A stretch of 64,000 nt of DNA, taken from NCBI GenBank assembly GCA_018105865.1, contig CM030837.1:8814725-8878724 (forward strand), given 5' to 3'. Under the pieces are notes generated by a model, which was not told the origin of the DNA, did not search any database, and saw nothing but the letters and a program-made list of their open reading frames with translations. The stretch is from Metaphire vulgaris. Taxonomy: Eukaryota > Annelida > Clitellata > Crassiclitellata > Megascolecidae. This document shows, in pieces, positions 9,367 through 21,316 of the stretch. The first letter of the stretch is position 1, and each line of letters starts with the position of its first letter. Both the position numbers and the translations under genes were made by a program.

Positions 9367-12300
9367 GTAAGAACTGTTTCGTTTCTGCATCAAACACTGA
9401 AGCATGTTGCATAGCATTCTGGAGCATTTGTTCTAGAGTTCATACATTTACAATTCCTGCAAACAAGTATTTAACCCATTCCCGGTTAACGCCGTTTATA
9501 AATGGCGCTCGAAAATCATAACGAAACGGGAATCACTGTCTTAAAACAGCGCGCCACACAAGCATGTGTGTACCGCGGACATTGAAGTTTTAAATCGCCC
9601 CGGAGTAACTTTTCGATTTAGTTACTATCCATTCGATAGATAGCAGCACTTTCTTCGCTGTTGTTGACTATATGAGCAAGAAAACTTGCCGTTAATCGTC
9701 CAAATGCAGGGATTTTGCATTGAAATGCCTCGAAAAAGACTCAAGTCTGGGGTTTGAAAAATCATAACTCCGCCAATTTTGGCCCGATCTTCAAAATGTT
9801 TGCACTATTATGTTCCAATTACACCACCCAAAAACTTTCTCGCTCACAGTTGGGGGGTCACCACTGAAAAATTTTTGCTATTGCGGTTTGAAATTTTTTT
9901 AGGGGTTCAAATTTTGGACTGTAGGGTGGACCCTACCCCCAAAATTTTCTTTTTTGGCACGGATGGTTCGAAAGAGCAATAAAAATGCTAAACAACGGTG
10001 CAAACCGCATCTTTTTAGCTTCTATATAGCCTGAAATATACTGAGTTGTTCGGTTTTTCAGATTGAAAATCTGTTCGCAAAATTGTCATTTCTTCGAGCA
10101 ATGAGTAGTAGGGTTTGAAAAATCATAACTACCCCAAATTTTGTCCAATCTTCAAAATTTTTGCACCATTCTGTTCCAATTACAGCCCTTTACAACTTTC
10201 TCACTCACAGTTTGGGGGTTACCGCAGAAAAAGTTTTGCTAAGGAGCTTTGAACAAAATTTGACCAAAATGTTGGGAAGGGGTTCTATTTTGTACTGTAG
10301 GGTGGAACCTACCCCCAAAATTTTCTTTTTAGGCACAGATGGTTCGAAAGAGCAATAAAAATGCTAAACAACGGTGCAAACCACATCTTTCTAGCTTCTA
10401 TATAGCCTGAAATATAGTAAGTTTAAAACTTGTATGTTCACATTTTCACATGAACGCCTTTCCCCCAAATATTTACCCCAATTGGGGACGACTGAAAAAA
10501 TTAAATCCCCCTGGAACGGGTTAATGGTATAAAACTCTGAATGCAGCAGAGCAAATTAGTTTTTGAATTATGATTTTATGCTTTATATATATGCAGTTCT
10601 GATGAGGGTCAACCAGGTATATATATATATGTGTATATATATATATAACTTTTCCTGTTCATGTCTTTCTAGTATGCAAATGTTCATGCTAAGTTCACTG
10701 ATTCACAGAGTTATATGAACTGTTGACTGTATCAAAATTTTGCAAAATAAAAAAATTCATTCCTTTCTGACAGTAGGTCAAAGTTTGCTGCATGAACTCT
10801 TTACTTAGCAGTTTCAGTTATTTCAAAAGAGTGAATTCTTGTGACCTGCTATTGTGTTTTACAATATCTTTGAATTTTATTTCAGTATTTTATGTTGGTG
10901 ATCATTATCTTCATAATGGAAATTGTTGTTGGAATTCTTGCGTTCATCTACCGCAGCGATATTGAGAAGGTCGCTGGTATGGAATTGTGGAAAGGTATTC
11001 AGGATCGTTATCCAAAGCCAGACTCAAATGCAGATCATGATAACTTGAGGGCTGGCTGGAAATTCATGCAGGAAAATGTAAGTAGACTTAGATGCAGAAA
11101 GGCAAATCAAATGGTGAATTCAGTCAGTGGGTTCCATGCTGCCACAATTTTTATTGAATTCAACATCTTATGAATAAATATTTCATTTCAGGTGCTCTGT
11201 CCAGATACAGGTTCCATATTTCAGCACTGCCACTTCTCTCTATCTTGAGCTTTTATTTTCACTCTTCAGGATTGAATACTTGTTCTTTGCCTTGTGTTCG
11301 AACATCCACTCCAGCATTGATGTTCATGGTTGTCTTTTCTGTGCTTTCCCTTTCATCTTTTCTTCTAGTACATCTCTTAATAGGCATGATTCTTCTCAAA
11401 ACATGACCTATCCACTTCTTTTGATTAGTACGAATATTGTTTCTTAGGCTTTCCTTCTCTTCAAGTTTGACATGCCTGGTTTAGAGTCCCATCAACCGCT
11501 GCAATCCATGGTTGATGTTTGCCATAATTAACTGGTCATTGGCCAATCTTATGTCTCTTATCATTTTTCTGCCCACCACTACTCCATCTTCTGTGTTATC
11601 AAAGGCTTTTATTATAAGTTCTTCTGTGTAGATGTTGAATAGCAATGGTGAGAGAGGGCATCCTTGTCTTACCTCCCTTCCCAGCATGACTGGTTCAGAG
11701 TCTTTTTCCTTCACATGGATAGATATTTATTGATTCATGTACAGGTTTCCCATGAGTTTTCAATCTTTGTAGTCTATTCCCATTCTTCTGAGTGCCCTCA
11801 TCAGTTTTGTCCAGTTAACTTGAGCAATTGCTTTTTCATAGTCCACAGAGCAGATATTTCAAGGTTTATTATTATTATTTAAGTGCATAGCCTTTCGGCC
11901 GTTGCTATTGTACGCCATAACTGTCTATTCTGCGCACATCGGAAGGCTTCGGACACCGGTAATCCACAGTCCCCATGGATTTGGTGAAGCCAAGTGATTG
12001 GTGGTCTGCCTTGTGGACGATTCCATCCTGAAATCCTAATGTCTCTGTCTCGAAGTCGCGTTGCTAGTTGAAGTGAGCTGAGGCAGGCACTGCTGGTGGG
12101 AGTCTTGCGATGTGCCCAAAGAGGCGAGACGTCGACGACAAACAATGGCTTGTACAGTCAAGGTCCCTTTCTATAATTCTTTCTCATATCACTCTAAATC
12201 ACTCTAAAAATTCCTATTGCATCTCTGGTACCGTTGCCTTTCCTGAATCCATACTGTTCTTCTCTGATACCCTTTACTGCTTCTGACTTTGCTTGTACTC

Positions 12301-15300
12301 GTTTTGTGAGGATATTCAAAACTGTCTTTGAAGCATGACAAAGCAGGCTTGCTTATTGTTCCAAAGTCTCCACATTCAGTTCCTTTTCTATTGGCACCAT
12401 GACTATCTGGAGTAAGTCTTCTGTCCACTCCCTGGTCCGATATATTTTTTACAAAGCCTAACTAATTCTCTTGCTGCCACTTCATCCAGATTCTTGAGCA
12501 TTTCTGCAGAGATATTATCAATTCCATCAGCCTTGTTGTTCTTTAGGTCCCTGATTGTATTGTATTGTATACTGGAATATTTATATAGTGCCATAAACAT
12601 AGCATAACCAAAAACAAGGGTGCTTTACAGGGGGTATGACTCCCTAAACAGATGGCTTTTCAGTCTGTTTTTGAAGAGGGGCCAAGCTTTGATCTTCCTA
12701 ATTTCAGGTGGGATGGTATTCCACTGGAGTGGTCCACCTCGGGAGAAGGCGCGATCACAGAGGGTTAGAATCTTTAGCGGTTTCGGGACAGTGAGGTCGA
12801 GAGAGGATGCTGATCTCAACGTCGACCATCTAAGTGCGTCGCTAGCAGGTGTCAGAAGTCGCTCCAAGTACTTCGGACTGGCTTAGCCGGTGATGATGCC
12901 ATGAATCATTAGGCATCTTTTAAAGATGATTCACTCCCAAACTCAGAGCCAGTGGAGTCTGTCTTATCATAAGAGGTGTTATGCTCACCCTGCAATCCTG
13001 GCGGTAAATTAGCCTGGCGGCGATGTTTAGGATAGTTTGGATTTTGGATATTAAGTAGTCCGGAACACCATACAAGAGACTGTTGCAGTAGTCGACAACG
13101 GAGATCACTGTGGTGAGAACGCACTGTAAGGTGACAGAGGTGGAAAGTGTTTTCCTGATTTCCCGGAGCCTGCGGAGTTTGTACACGCAGCTCTTTGTTA
13201 GGCCTGCGATGTGATCCGTAAAGGAAAGTGAAGTGTTAAGTGTGACGCCAAGGAGTTGAATATTATCAACCGGCTCGATCGCTTCTCCAGCGAACTGGAA
13301 CGGAGATTGCTGCAATTATTTCTTCCAAGATTTCTGGTCCAATGTTATCCATTTCTATCTCTGCTTCATCTCCATCCAGTATCTGTGGTTTCTCTTGCAC
13401 ATAGTACAGACCTTCTATGTATTCTTTCCATCTTGTTCTTACTTTATTAGGTTCAGTTATGACAATACCATTCTTGCCTTCAACTGCTGTGCTTGCCCTT
13501 CCTCTTTTCTTGTTGAGTGAGTGTTGTTGAGTGATTTTACCTTTGCATACACTTTGTCATGTTTTCCCAGGGAACCAGGGCGACATATGCAGGAGGGAAA
13601 GGGCCAAAGAAGTGTTGAGCTACTATTAACTGTGAGACTAGCAAAAACAGTGAAGAAGATAGAAAGACACAAGACCGAATACTGGTGGTGGCACTTGCAC
13701 TTGAGGCAGAGCCAGTAGACAATTATTGTACAGGTCTACATGCCAACAACTGACTATCCAGATGAAGATGAATAAATAGTATACCTTGAATAAAACTACA
13801 TAAATTATTATGCCAAAATAAAAGGAAAACTAGAACAAAAATAAATAGAATGAAAATATCTTGTTTCCTTGACCAGAAAATATGAAAGAACATTGTGAAA
13901 CCTTCCAGCTGAATCCAGTGCTTTATATTCAAGATAAGTCTCATAGGAATCATCACGATTCCTTGCCAATCATACTAATTTGCAATTTATACTGTATGTC
14001 AGATTCTCTGTCATGAGACAGATTCATGGCTCCATTGTTTCCATTCCTCTCTGTGCCATGCCTCTTCTTTGATTTCTGCATAGGGTTTGTGAGACTTTGC
14101 TTCTGTCTTCATTATCTAGCCCAATAGCACCTTTTTTCTTCATTTTCTCTTTTTCCCCGGTATAGTTCCTTCCATTACTGTCCTAGACAATGATTCTCCT
14201 CTTAGCACATGTCCAATTCAGTTCCTTTGTCTTCTTTTGATTGTGTTAATCAGCAATCTCTGTTGTCCTGCTATCTGTAGTACTTCCACGTTTCTTTTTC
14301 TTGTCTGTCCATCTGATCTTTTCCATCTTCCTCCAAAGCCACATTTAGAAAGCTTAGCTTTTGTATATCCTTTTTCTGTAAAGTCCAAGTATCTCAGACA
14401 TATAGGGTTATGCTTCAGACCAGTGTTTTTATCAGTCTCTTCTTTAGTTCCATAGTTGCATAGTTGCATCTTATAACTGTGATGCAAATATCAATAATTC
14501 TAAATTCTCTTTTGTTTTGCAGCTTCAGTGCTGTGGTGTATATAACTACACTGATTGGTACAATATTAGAGCTTGGCCAGACAAAAGGGAAGTTCCTCTA
14601 GAATGTTGCAAAACAAACACTACAGATTGTAATACAGAGGGAAATGCTTCCCTCTGGCATCAAAAAGTAAGTTTTTCTTGCTTTTTGGCAATTTTTTATA
14701 ATTATTTTTTTCATTATCTAGATTAATTTGCTACTGTACTTTGCTGTATAGGTGAATCTCCTGTATTATGTAGGATTTGGTTCACCGACAAAATAGCACC
14801 AGACAAAATCGCACCAACAAATTAACGCCGACAATTAGGCGCAGTCAAAGTAGCGTCAAACTAAGAGCTTAAGAGCTGATAGAGAACTCTAATTTAACTG
14901 TGAACAAATGTTCTTTCATAATATTCAATAACATAAAACCAGTTACCAAATGTAGTAAAGAATGCATCTGCTAATACCTTTGACATGCCAACATGATTGA
15001 ATCACGGTATAGAATATCTTTGACATTTCATAGCTGAGTATTCTTTTATTAAATAATTTATGGCTGAAGAATATGTTTATTTTTGTATCATTGTTTTTCA
15101 GGGTTGTTTAAGTGAACTATTGATCATAATTCAACGCAACCTTTACATAGTTGGCATCATAGCCATTTGCATTGGTGTCATACAGGTACATCATCAATAT
15201 ACCATACATTTTACATAAATATTAATATACAATGTTGTACCGGTAGTTCCTAGTGTAATCTATAATATTAAGATCCTTGCTCTGTATGTCTCTCTGTTAC

Positions 15301-17414
15301 CTTCAAGCGTTCTGATTGGTTGACTGTGTGAGCGTTCTGATTGGTTGGCTGTGTGACGTTCTCATTCGTTACCTTCAAGCGTTCTGATTGGTTGGCTGGG
15401 TGAGCGTTCTGATTGGTCGTTCTGGAACCTTAGGCTTCGCGAAGCGAACGGTGACGCGAAGCGAACGGCGACGCGAAGCGAACGGCGACGCGAAGCGAAC
15501 GGCCACGCGAAGCGAACGGCCACGCGAAGCGAACGGCCACGCGAAGCGAATGGCCACGCGAAGCGTTTGACGAAGCATACGTTGCTGCGTCATAGTGTGT
15601 ACAACTTGCGAAGCGAACGGCGAAGCGAACGGCGACGCGAAGCGAACGGCGACGCGAAGCGTTTGACGAAACGTACGTTGCAGCGTCATAATGTGTACAA
15701 CTCGCGAAGCAAACGGCCATGCGACGCGAACAGCCACGCGAAGCATTTGATGAAGCGTACGTTGCAGCGTCAGAGCTTGGCTACATGGCGTATGCACATC
15801 ATTGAAACGTTGTTCAGCAGCATGAATTCAATGATTGGGTTTTAGTATTATCCTGCACTGCGAGTGAAGCGAGCGCGAGCGAAGCGAGCATCTTTCTAGT
15901 TGAAAATGTATAAAATTACCAATCATGAAAGACAAAGAAATATGCACAGTGTCTTTCTGTGTCAATTATTTAGCCACTAGTGCAGGGTTGTCCAACTCGT
16001 GAGCCACAATCCGGCCCGCGGATGACTTCCATCCGGCCTGCCAAGGCCTTCCAAAATTTAAAAAATCAATAATCTTCTTTTCATTGCTTCAGAATTCTTT
16101 AGTGTACAAATTAATAATTTTATAAAAATAATTGGCGCTAGGGCATGTGGCGCTATAATATTCATGAACTCTCATGTGTGTTAATGTCTCAGCTCCATGG
16201 TCAGTATTAAGATGGGACTGATAGGTCATGTGATAGCCTGATAGCTCAACTGAATTTCGAACGTATGTGCATAATGTGCCCTAAAGGGACTGTTAAGCAC
16301 GTTTCCTTGTGATTTTTTTATAAATCGCACATAACTTGTATAAATATGGATTCAGTATGGCAGACTTAAATCAAAAACTCCAAAGGAGGGAGCACGTTTC
16401 TTCACAGAATGTTACTGGATTTATACAGAAGCTGAATCTTTTGAAGGACCAAATTAACACCAAGGAAACGTCTCAATTCAAACTTTATCAAAACGGCCTT
16501 TAGAAACAGATGTAACCTTGTTGGAAAGCCTAATCGCGGAATTTGAAGGAAGGTTTCCTTATTTCAGAAAACATTCTGCTGTATTAAAACTTATAGGAAA
16601 TCCATTTGAAGGTGATCAATTAAACTTTAAGAATGTGAACTGAAAATTGTTATTCTTGTGATGCAATGTACAGTAATACACTACGATTTCTTCTATAGTG
16701 GCCTCTGGACCTGGTTAAAACTTGGAATTTGGCCCTCCGCTTTAAAAGGTTGGACAACCCTGCACTAGTGTTACCCTGCCATGCGTTGCTGTGTCTTGAG
16801 TCTGCTTAAATGGAAAATGCCTTTTTGGTCAAGCGTTACCCCTCCATCTCTCTCCCCATCTCTCTCTCCCTCTCTCCCTATACCTCTCTCTCACCTCCTC
16901 CATCTTCCCGCCCCAAATTCAAGCGCAGGTGAATCTAAATGGTGTTTTGACAAAAGTGTGTGATAAACAGTATCTTGTAATCGAACGGAAGGTTTTGCAA
17001 AAAAATTTCAAAGCTATCGGTCAAAAACTTTCAAAGATTAGCCATTATGTACAGACGAACATTTTATTTTTATTTATGAAGATTATTTACCAAGTGAACA
17101 ATATTCCATCTAAATGCATTTTGGTTTCAGTGTATTTAATCCTTTGTTGAACATGCAGTCACTAATTAGTTACAAATATTAACGTTTGAAATGTGTGAGT
17201 AGGTGAATTTATTGATGCTTTAAATTCCTGTGTGCTTGAAAGAAAACGATTTTGAATCATAGTACCTGCATATCTGCATATTATAATATAGCCTGCATTT
17301 GTAGATTTGTATTTTGATATTTTAATCAGATTCTCTTTCTTTCAGATTCTTGGACTTGTTGCTTCAATGGCTTTATTTTGTTGTTTGCGTCAGGATAAGT
17401 ACTGTGACGAGTGA
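9175..17414 (+). CDS. Tetraspanin (CD9/Tspan9-like group), start exon not found
   Basis: Tetraspanins are four-helix membrane proteins that organise receptors and adhesion proteins into membrane microdomains. Five exons join in frame, all at phase 0: 9175-9366, 10886-11077, 14523-14666, 15102-15185 and 17346-17414, giving 226 residues and a stop. Seen in order: the rest of helix 1 (LLGCAILGIGIWL), a short first loop, helix 2 ending GFFGCCGAIMENK, helix 3, the large extracellular loop, and helix 4 with a short basic tail ending KYCDE. The large loop has the hallmark CCG (LQCCGVYNY), then ECC, one further Cys and GC: six cysteines. NYT, NTT and NAS are possible N-glycosylation sites. The usual 15-25 N-terminal residues and start codon lie on an exon I could not find. 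All introns contain repeats. Confidence 0.93.
9475..10520. mobile_element. piggyBac-like non-autonomous element, copy 1
   Basis: It starts CCCATTCCCGG, ends GGAACGGG, and is flanked on both sides by TTAA (9471-9474 and 10521-10524), the piggyBac target duplication. Inside, a unit of about 360 bp occurs twice in tandem (from about 9749 and 10110). Each unit contains tttgaaaaatcataact, accctacccccaaaattttc and a segment ending atatagcctgaaatata. No transposase is present. The copy at 50602-53652 is homologous, in the opposite orientation. Confidence 0.85.
10886..11077 (+). CDS. Tetraspanin exon (helix 3 and start of large loop)
   Basis: Acceptor tatttcag ends at 10885 and donor gtaagt begins at 11078. 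The 64 residues start YFMLVIIIFIMEIVVGILAF (helix 3) and continue with about 45 loop residues including NLRAGWKFMQEN. Phase 0 at both ends. Confidence 0.93.
11866..12157 (-). mobile_element. LINE 3' fragment nested in the RTE-like LINE
   Basis: The minus strand encodes GWNRPQGRPPITWLHQIHGD and ends QLWRTIATAERLCT, a typical LINE C-terminus. An ATT-repeat tail lies at about 11867-11880. Flanks TCAAGGT (11859-11865 and 12158-12164) form a 7-bp target duplication, so it inserted after the host LINE. Confidence 0.85.
12545..13315 (-). mobile_element. L2/CR1-like LINE fragment nested in the RTE-like LINE
   Basis: Minus-strand frames encode VDNIQLLGVTLNTSLSF, then VISVVDYCNSLLYGVPDYL and a C-terminus with RAFSRGGPLQWNTIPPEIRK. 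The tail is an ATTGT repeat (12545-12560). Flanks share AATC on both sides, and removing the insert leaves the surrounding LINE frame open across the site, so the border is well fixed. It closely resembles the copy at 125-1296. Confidence 0.88.
14010..14485 (-). mobile_element. RTE-like LINE C-terminal fragment
   Basis: The minus-strand frame 14487-14218 contains GFGGRWKRSDGQTRKRN, QQRLLINTIKRRQRN and similar words, a decayed form of the LINE C-terminal CWRRMEKI...NTIKRRQRNWIGH region. The homology continues degraded to about 14010. It ends about 40 bp before the next tetraspanin exon. Confidence 0.75.
14523..14666 (+). CDS. Tetraspanin exon (CCG motif of large loop)
   Basis: Acceptor ttttgcag ends at 14522 and donor gtaagt starts at 14667. 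It encodes 48 residues, LQCCGVYNYTDW to LWHQK, with four paired cysteines plus one. The CCG motif is diagnostic of tetraspanins. Confidence 0.95.
14763..14870. repeat. Short GACAAAATNGC-type tandem repeat
   Basis: Several imperfect units such as cgacaaaatagcaccagac occur in a row. The same word family forms both ends of the element at 40231-40957 and recurs inverted at 31373-31530. Borders are unclear. Confidence 0.6.
15102..15185 (+). CDS. Tetraspanin exon (end of large loop, start of helix 4)
   Basis: Acceptor tttttcag ends at 15101 and donor gtacat begins at 15186. Its 28 residues begin GCLSELL, giving the last loop cysteine, and enter helix 4 (LYIVGIIAICIGVIQ). Confidence 0.93.
15259..15899 (+). 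mobile_element. Helitron-like non-autonomous element, copy 1
   Basis: The element starts TCTATAATATTAAGATCC after an A and ends GAGCATCTTTCTAG before a T. That fits Helitron rules: 5' TC, 3' CTAG, insertion between A and T, no duplication. The copy at 38370-38873 has the same ends. CCAAT-like attggttg words repeat four times at the left. A minisatellite built on GCGAAGCGAACGGC fills 15430-15760, and GCGAGCGAAGC direct repeats precede the end. A clear 3' hairpin is not visible, so the class is probable rather than proven. Confidence 0.7.
15430..15760. repeat. GCGAAGCGAACGGC minisatellite
   Basis: About fifteen tandem units of 15-17 bp with a GCGAAGCGAACGG core lie inside the Helitron-like element, broken by a second block around ttgacgaagcatacgttgc. 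The copy at 38370 lacks this array, so it expanded after the copies split or was lost there. Confidence 0.9.
15983..16762. mobile_element. hAT element D (SPIN/Charlie-style ends) with transposase remnant
   Basis: Ends are CAGGGTTGTCCAACTCGTGA and, inverted, CAGGGTTGTCCAACCTTTTA, flanked by perfect CACTAGTG copies (15975-15982 and 16763-16770). At 16357-16630 the plus strand encodes a decayed hAT segment beginning MADLNQKLQRREHVSS and GFIQKLNLLKDQI, matching the L-N-x-K-L-Q-G region of hAT transposases. Stops and frameshifts follow. Confidence 0.9.
17346..17414 (+). CDS. Tetraspanin last exon
   Basis: Acceptor ctttcag ends at 17345. It encodes ILGLVASMALFCCLRQDKYC plus DE and a stop TGA: the end of helix 4, two juxtamembrane cysteines likely to be palmitoylated as in other tetraspanins, and a very short cytoplasmic tail. 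Confidence 0.95.
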   Translation: MLGLVASMALFCCLRQDKYCDE

Positions 17415-17644
17415 TAGCCTAGTTATGAACTTCTTTATAATTTATGTTAGATTTTTGTCAAGTAAGAGCTGTTTATGTTAATTCTATACAACCATACTGT
17501 GAAATAGTTTAACATGGATCTGAAATATTTGCATTTATTTTATCTGCATTGAATCCTTAAACCCTTAAACTGCCAGTACTTTGTAACTATACGCAATGTA
17601 ACCAACTATACTCGGTTCCTGCAAGTTAAGGGTTAAGTGAAATT

Positions 17645-17650
17645 ATTAAA
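17645..17650 (+). promoter_or_regulatory. Possible poly(A) signal ATTAAA of the tetraspanin gene
   Basis: ATTAAA lies 230 bp after the stop codon. It is a common variant of AATAAA. Weak evidence, since such words are frequent in AT-rich DNA. Confidence 0.3.
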
Positions 17651-17652
17651 TA

Positions 17653-17818
17653 CAGTAGAATCTTATTATAATGAATTTGGTTATAACAGAGATTTGGCTA
17701 CAGCATATGGGATCCTATGTAGCTTATAATAGAAAGGCTGATAATGTTATAACAGACTTTGGATACAATTTATGAAATCTGCAGGTCCCATGAAGTCTGT
17801 TATAATAGGTTTCTACTG
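17653..17818. mobile_element. pogo/Tigger-like MITE
   Basis: A 166-bp element begins CAGTAGAATCTTATTATAA and ends with the inverted match TTATAATAGGTTTCTACTG, with TA on each side. That fits Tc1/mariner-pogo elements. No coding sequence. A related copy is at 49002-49163. Confidence 0.8.
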
Positions 17819-18149
17819 TATAGCAGTATTTTTATCTAGGTAAATCATCTATTTTATATTATCAACCTCATACTTACTGATATTCTAGACAAGATTGCTG
17901 TTTTGCTGAGTTTATAATGTAAACTTATGTAGTTTACTGCAGGTGTATGGGAGGTATTTATATGTTGTGTATGTTGTATGTTGTGTGTGTGTGCGTGCAC
18001 ACACGCGTGTGTGTGAAATTTTGCTTTGCACTGGATCAGCGAACTTCTCCTTGCATCTTTAAATCTTCATTGTTTTCTCACAATATTATTTGGTCTTGAG
18101 CAATGTTGCATGTTGTTAATTCTGATTGTTGCTGCTACTGTGCCACATT

Positions 18150-18151
<2 letters not shown>

Positions 18152-18239
<88 letters not shown>
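18152..18239. repeat. (TA)n microsatellite
   Basis: About 44 TA units with one interruption. It produces a spurious open frame of alternating Tyr-Ile. Confidence 0.95.
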
Positions 18240-18243
<4 letters not shown>

Positions 18244-18394
18244 AATTGTTATAGCCAGTAAACATTTTAGTATTCCACATGTTAATAATTATGATCTATA
18301 TGCTGAGGCCAGTCTCATAATGAAATTGACTACATGAAGTAACTTAAAACACAAACCTAAATGCAAAACCAAAACACAACTTCTACAGCAAACC

Positions 18395-18745
18395 AGCTAA
18401 TTGAATGGTGCTATTCCATCTTACCTTTCAGAGCTACTCCATCCTCTTAGCTCTATCCCTGGTCGGCCATGTCTTCGGTCCACAACCAATGGTCTTCTCA
18501 GTGTGCCTCAAGCACGAACCTCCTTGTTCCTGAAATGAGGTTTTTGAATCATTCGGCCCTATCCTTTGGAATGCTCTTGACGCCAGTATGCGTGGCTTAG
18601 CAACTCCTAATTCTATGGCCCTCTTTTTGAAATGACTTAAAACTTATCTCTTTGTCAATATACAGTAATTTGCTTTGGGAGCACTTCTGAGTGATTCTTC
18701 AGAAGATGTGCTATACAAATATTTTGTTACATTACATTGCATTAC
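18395..18745 (+). mobile_element. LINE 3' fragment with TTACA-type tail, copy 1
   Basis: The plus strand carries a decayed reverse transcriptase C-terminus (a FGPILWN-like block, then LKTYLFVN) followed by gcacttctgagtgattcttc and a tail of TTACATTACATTGCATTACA. The same 3' end recurs at 44130-44305, so borders are supported by two copies. Confidence 0.7.
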
Positions 18746-20332
18746 ATATTTCATCAAAGTTTAATTGAGATCAGTCTCTCATTGTCTTGACAGAGAGGCA
18801 TTTGTTATTTAACTTGTTAACTAAGTCAGCTGCATACTTCTTTATCCCATCAATCCTGTTGTATCTGAGACTGGGTATTGAATCACTACTGCATTTGCAG
18901 TACTCAATATTTATACTCTAAATTACTGAAGATCTATGCATTATTTACAAATTGTTCATTCAGTGAAAGATAACCGTTTGAATGGGTAATTATGCACTTC
19001 AGTGTTTGGTATTTAAACTGAGTTAAGAGTGTGTTCATTTACTGTTCTGTAGGAATACATGACTAAAATAATAGATGATGTAGCAATTTGGTTTGCAGCT
19101 GCTGTAGATGAGCAGCTGGTTTGCTGTAGAAGTTGTGTTTTGGTTTTGCATTTAGGTTTGTGTTTTAAGTTATTCATATACTGTATCTCTGAGTAAGTAG
19201 ATTGCAAACAATATTTCTGACCTGGAGCAAAGTGTTTCTGGTAGTTCAATTTGACTGGTCTTTGCAATGACATGAGAACAGAAGACAACTAGAAAATAAT
19301 CTTTCATTGATTTCAAATTAGAAACACAGTAATGTATGAATGTTTGTAAATTTATGTGTGTATGAAATGATGTGTGTGGTGTGTGTGCGCGCATATGCTT
19401 TTATATTTTTATATCTGGTCATTTAATACATTTTCCAAAACTGAATATCACAAACACACACATACAAGTACTCAACAGTGTAACCATATTACATTTTACA
19501 TATTTTATAGTTTTTTAAACATGAATTTGTTTGGTGTTTGTCCAGCATTTCCAAATAGAATCAACTTGCCACCTAGCTACAATTTAAAGTTGTTTTGCTA
19601 ACAGTAATATACCGTATTACCGGTACATGCCTATTATCTACTAGAATTCTATTTCCATTATATTTTTGCTGCTACATGATTGCAAATAGAATGGTGAAAA
19701 TGCAGAATTTCAATAATTCTAGCATCCTGGTTATGCCATCACTATTTGTATTTGGTTAAGGAGTATATCTTGGATCAGTACAATTTAAAATATGAACTGT
19801 ACATGGGATATGTTTTTGTTGATATCTTCAAATATTTCATTTATGGATTTCAATTTCATATGCAGGCTGTATACTTATAATTATTTTATCAGGTTAAATT
19901 TGAGCTGTTATTTTCATATATAACTTCTTATATTTTCATTTGGTTAAAATTAAATAGATCAACTGCTTCTCATTCTTTGATGTCTTATGATGGAAGTTAT
20001 GTTGATGTTTTATAAAGCTTTTAATGAGGATGCCTTATAGTATAAATTGTGTACAAGTAATAGAACAATATATATGCAGGTAAAATTTGTTGTATTTATA
20101 TTTTTGGTCATTCTTTTAAATGATTTATCATAGATAAAATTAAGTTTAAATTTACATGGAATCTTGAAGTAGTTTGTGTGTAGAGATTTTCTTATGTTCA
20201 AAATAGTTTTGTTGTTTAAATTGCTTGAAAAACATTTCAGTTTGTAATTATGTTAGTTTTATATAGCTAAATCATAAATGCAATATTTGGAAACCTTTAA
20301 AGCATTCTTGTGCTGTGATAGGATATAGGTTA
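18746..20332. other. Intergenic, no gene seen
   Basis: Low-GC sequence with short TG-rich stretches near 19365-19390. No exon-like frame, RNA gene or bounded element was recognised. Confidence 0.5.
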
Positions 20333-21014
20333 TAGTGATGCACGGTATTAGAAAATTCTTGATGATAGTATACCGTGTCAAAAATACCATTATACCGGTA
20401 CACTGCAGTATTTCATTTATGCCATCACTATTAGACAAATTATGCTTGTGAATTTTTTAAGGGGAACCTAGATATGCTACCTAAATACATGAACTGTCAC
20501 CATGAGCTCTCAGCAGTCACAAGGCAGCTGTATCATTCTCATGATCTAAAAAATACTGCCAAATAACGGAAACAGCATTATGATGGGGAAAAGATCAGAA
20601 GCACTAGAATCAGTTTTGTTTTATCGTCACTAGCTCTGGCTGCGTTAGTTTCAAATTCAACAATATCAACTGTCTCTTCATTATCAAATTCTGAATTCAT
20701 TTCATTTGTAATTATTGGCCCTTTACTATTATCACAAGTAACTGTAAACTATTGCACAAAGGTATGGGCTATGACTACAACAATTTATGCATTGAAACAA
20801 TTTTTGAAACTTTCTTAGGACTTAATATTACGAATTCAAGTCAGTCGCTGACATATGTTACTACCAAAGATTTTAGAATCGAAAACTAGATGTGACATTC
20901 ATTATAATTATCTAGCTTATTTAAAATCAATACCGCCTGATGATAAACTGGTATTCAGCAAGCCCACTTTTAATACTGCAGTATTTTTTTATACCAGTAT
21001 ACCATGCATCACTA
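20333..21014. mobile_element. hAT-type element E
   Basis: Ends are TAGTGATGCACGGTAT and, inverted, TAGTGATGCATGGTATAC, flanked by ATAGGTTA (20325-20332) and TTAGGTTA (21015-21022), an 8-bp duplication with one mismatch. Repeated TACCG/TACTGCAGTATTT blocks near each end form subterminal repeats. No transposase frame remains. Confidence 0.85.
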
Positions 21015-21316
21015 TTAGGTTATAGTTGCAGGGCCTTAATTTTATTTTGACTTTTCCACCATTCTACTGAAGTTATACTTTTGACTGTTCTGTGTTATTT
21101 TAAAATTTTAATGATATTATCCTTGTTTGGATGATGTGTAATTTTGTTTTATACTTTTGTTTTGTTACTGTACTGATATTTTAATCAATAATTTGTACTG
21201 TACTGATATTTTAATCAATAAATTTCCTGAGGAATTTTTCCGGAAATTTCCTGGAAAATAGCAGTACTTTGCCGGAAAAATTTCGGAAATGTTTATTATT
21301 ATTTTTCTATTATTAT

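Larger units (their letters stand above)
11190..13520 (-). mobile_element. RTE-like LINE, broken by two later LINE insertions
   Basis: Minus-strand pieces of one reverse transcriptase lie in order from right to left. First comes the antisense of a KVRTRWKEYIEGLY-type region (13450-13330). Next is NNKADGIDNISAEMLKNL (about 12540-12480). Last is VMLGREVRQGCPLSPLLFNIY (11690-11620), followed by a degraded catalytic box where ADDQ reads ANDQ. Insertions at about 12545-13315 and 11866-12157 interrupt it. It lies in a tetraspanin intron, antisense to the gene. Confidence 0.85.

Noticed and set aside
15430..15760. CRISPR-like repeat array
   Set aside because: Repeats are direct and contiguous without unique spacers, in a eukaryotic intron.
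15375..15797. 140-codon minus-strand frame rich in Arg-Phe-Ala repeats
   Set aside because: Translation of the GCGAAGCGAACGG minisatellite; a repeat unit of suitable length gives several open frames on both strands.
18026..18337. 103-codon open frame on the + strand
   Set aside because: It is open only because it crosses the (TA)n microsatellite, giving alternating Tyr-Ile; no homology or splice context.
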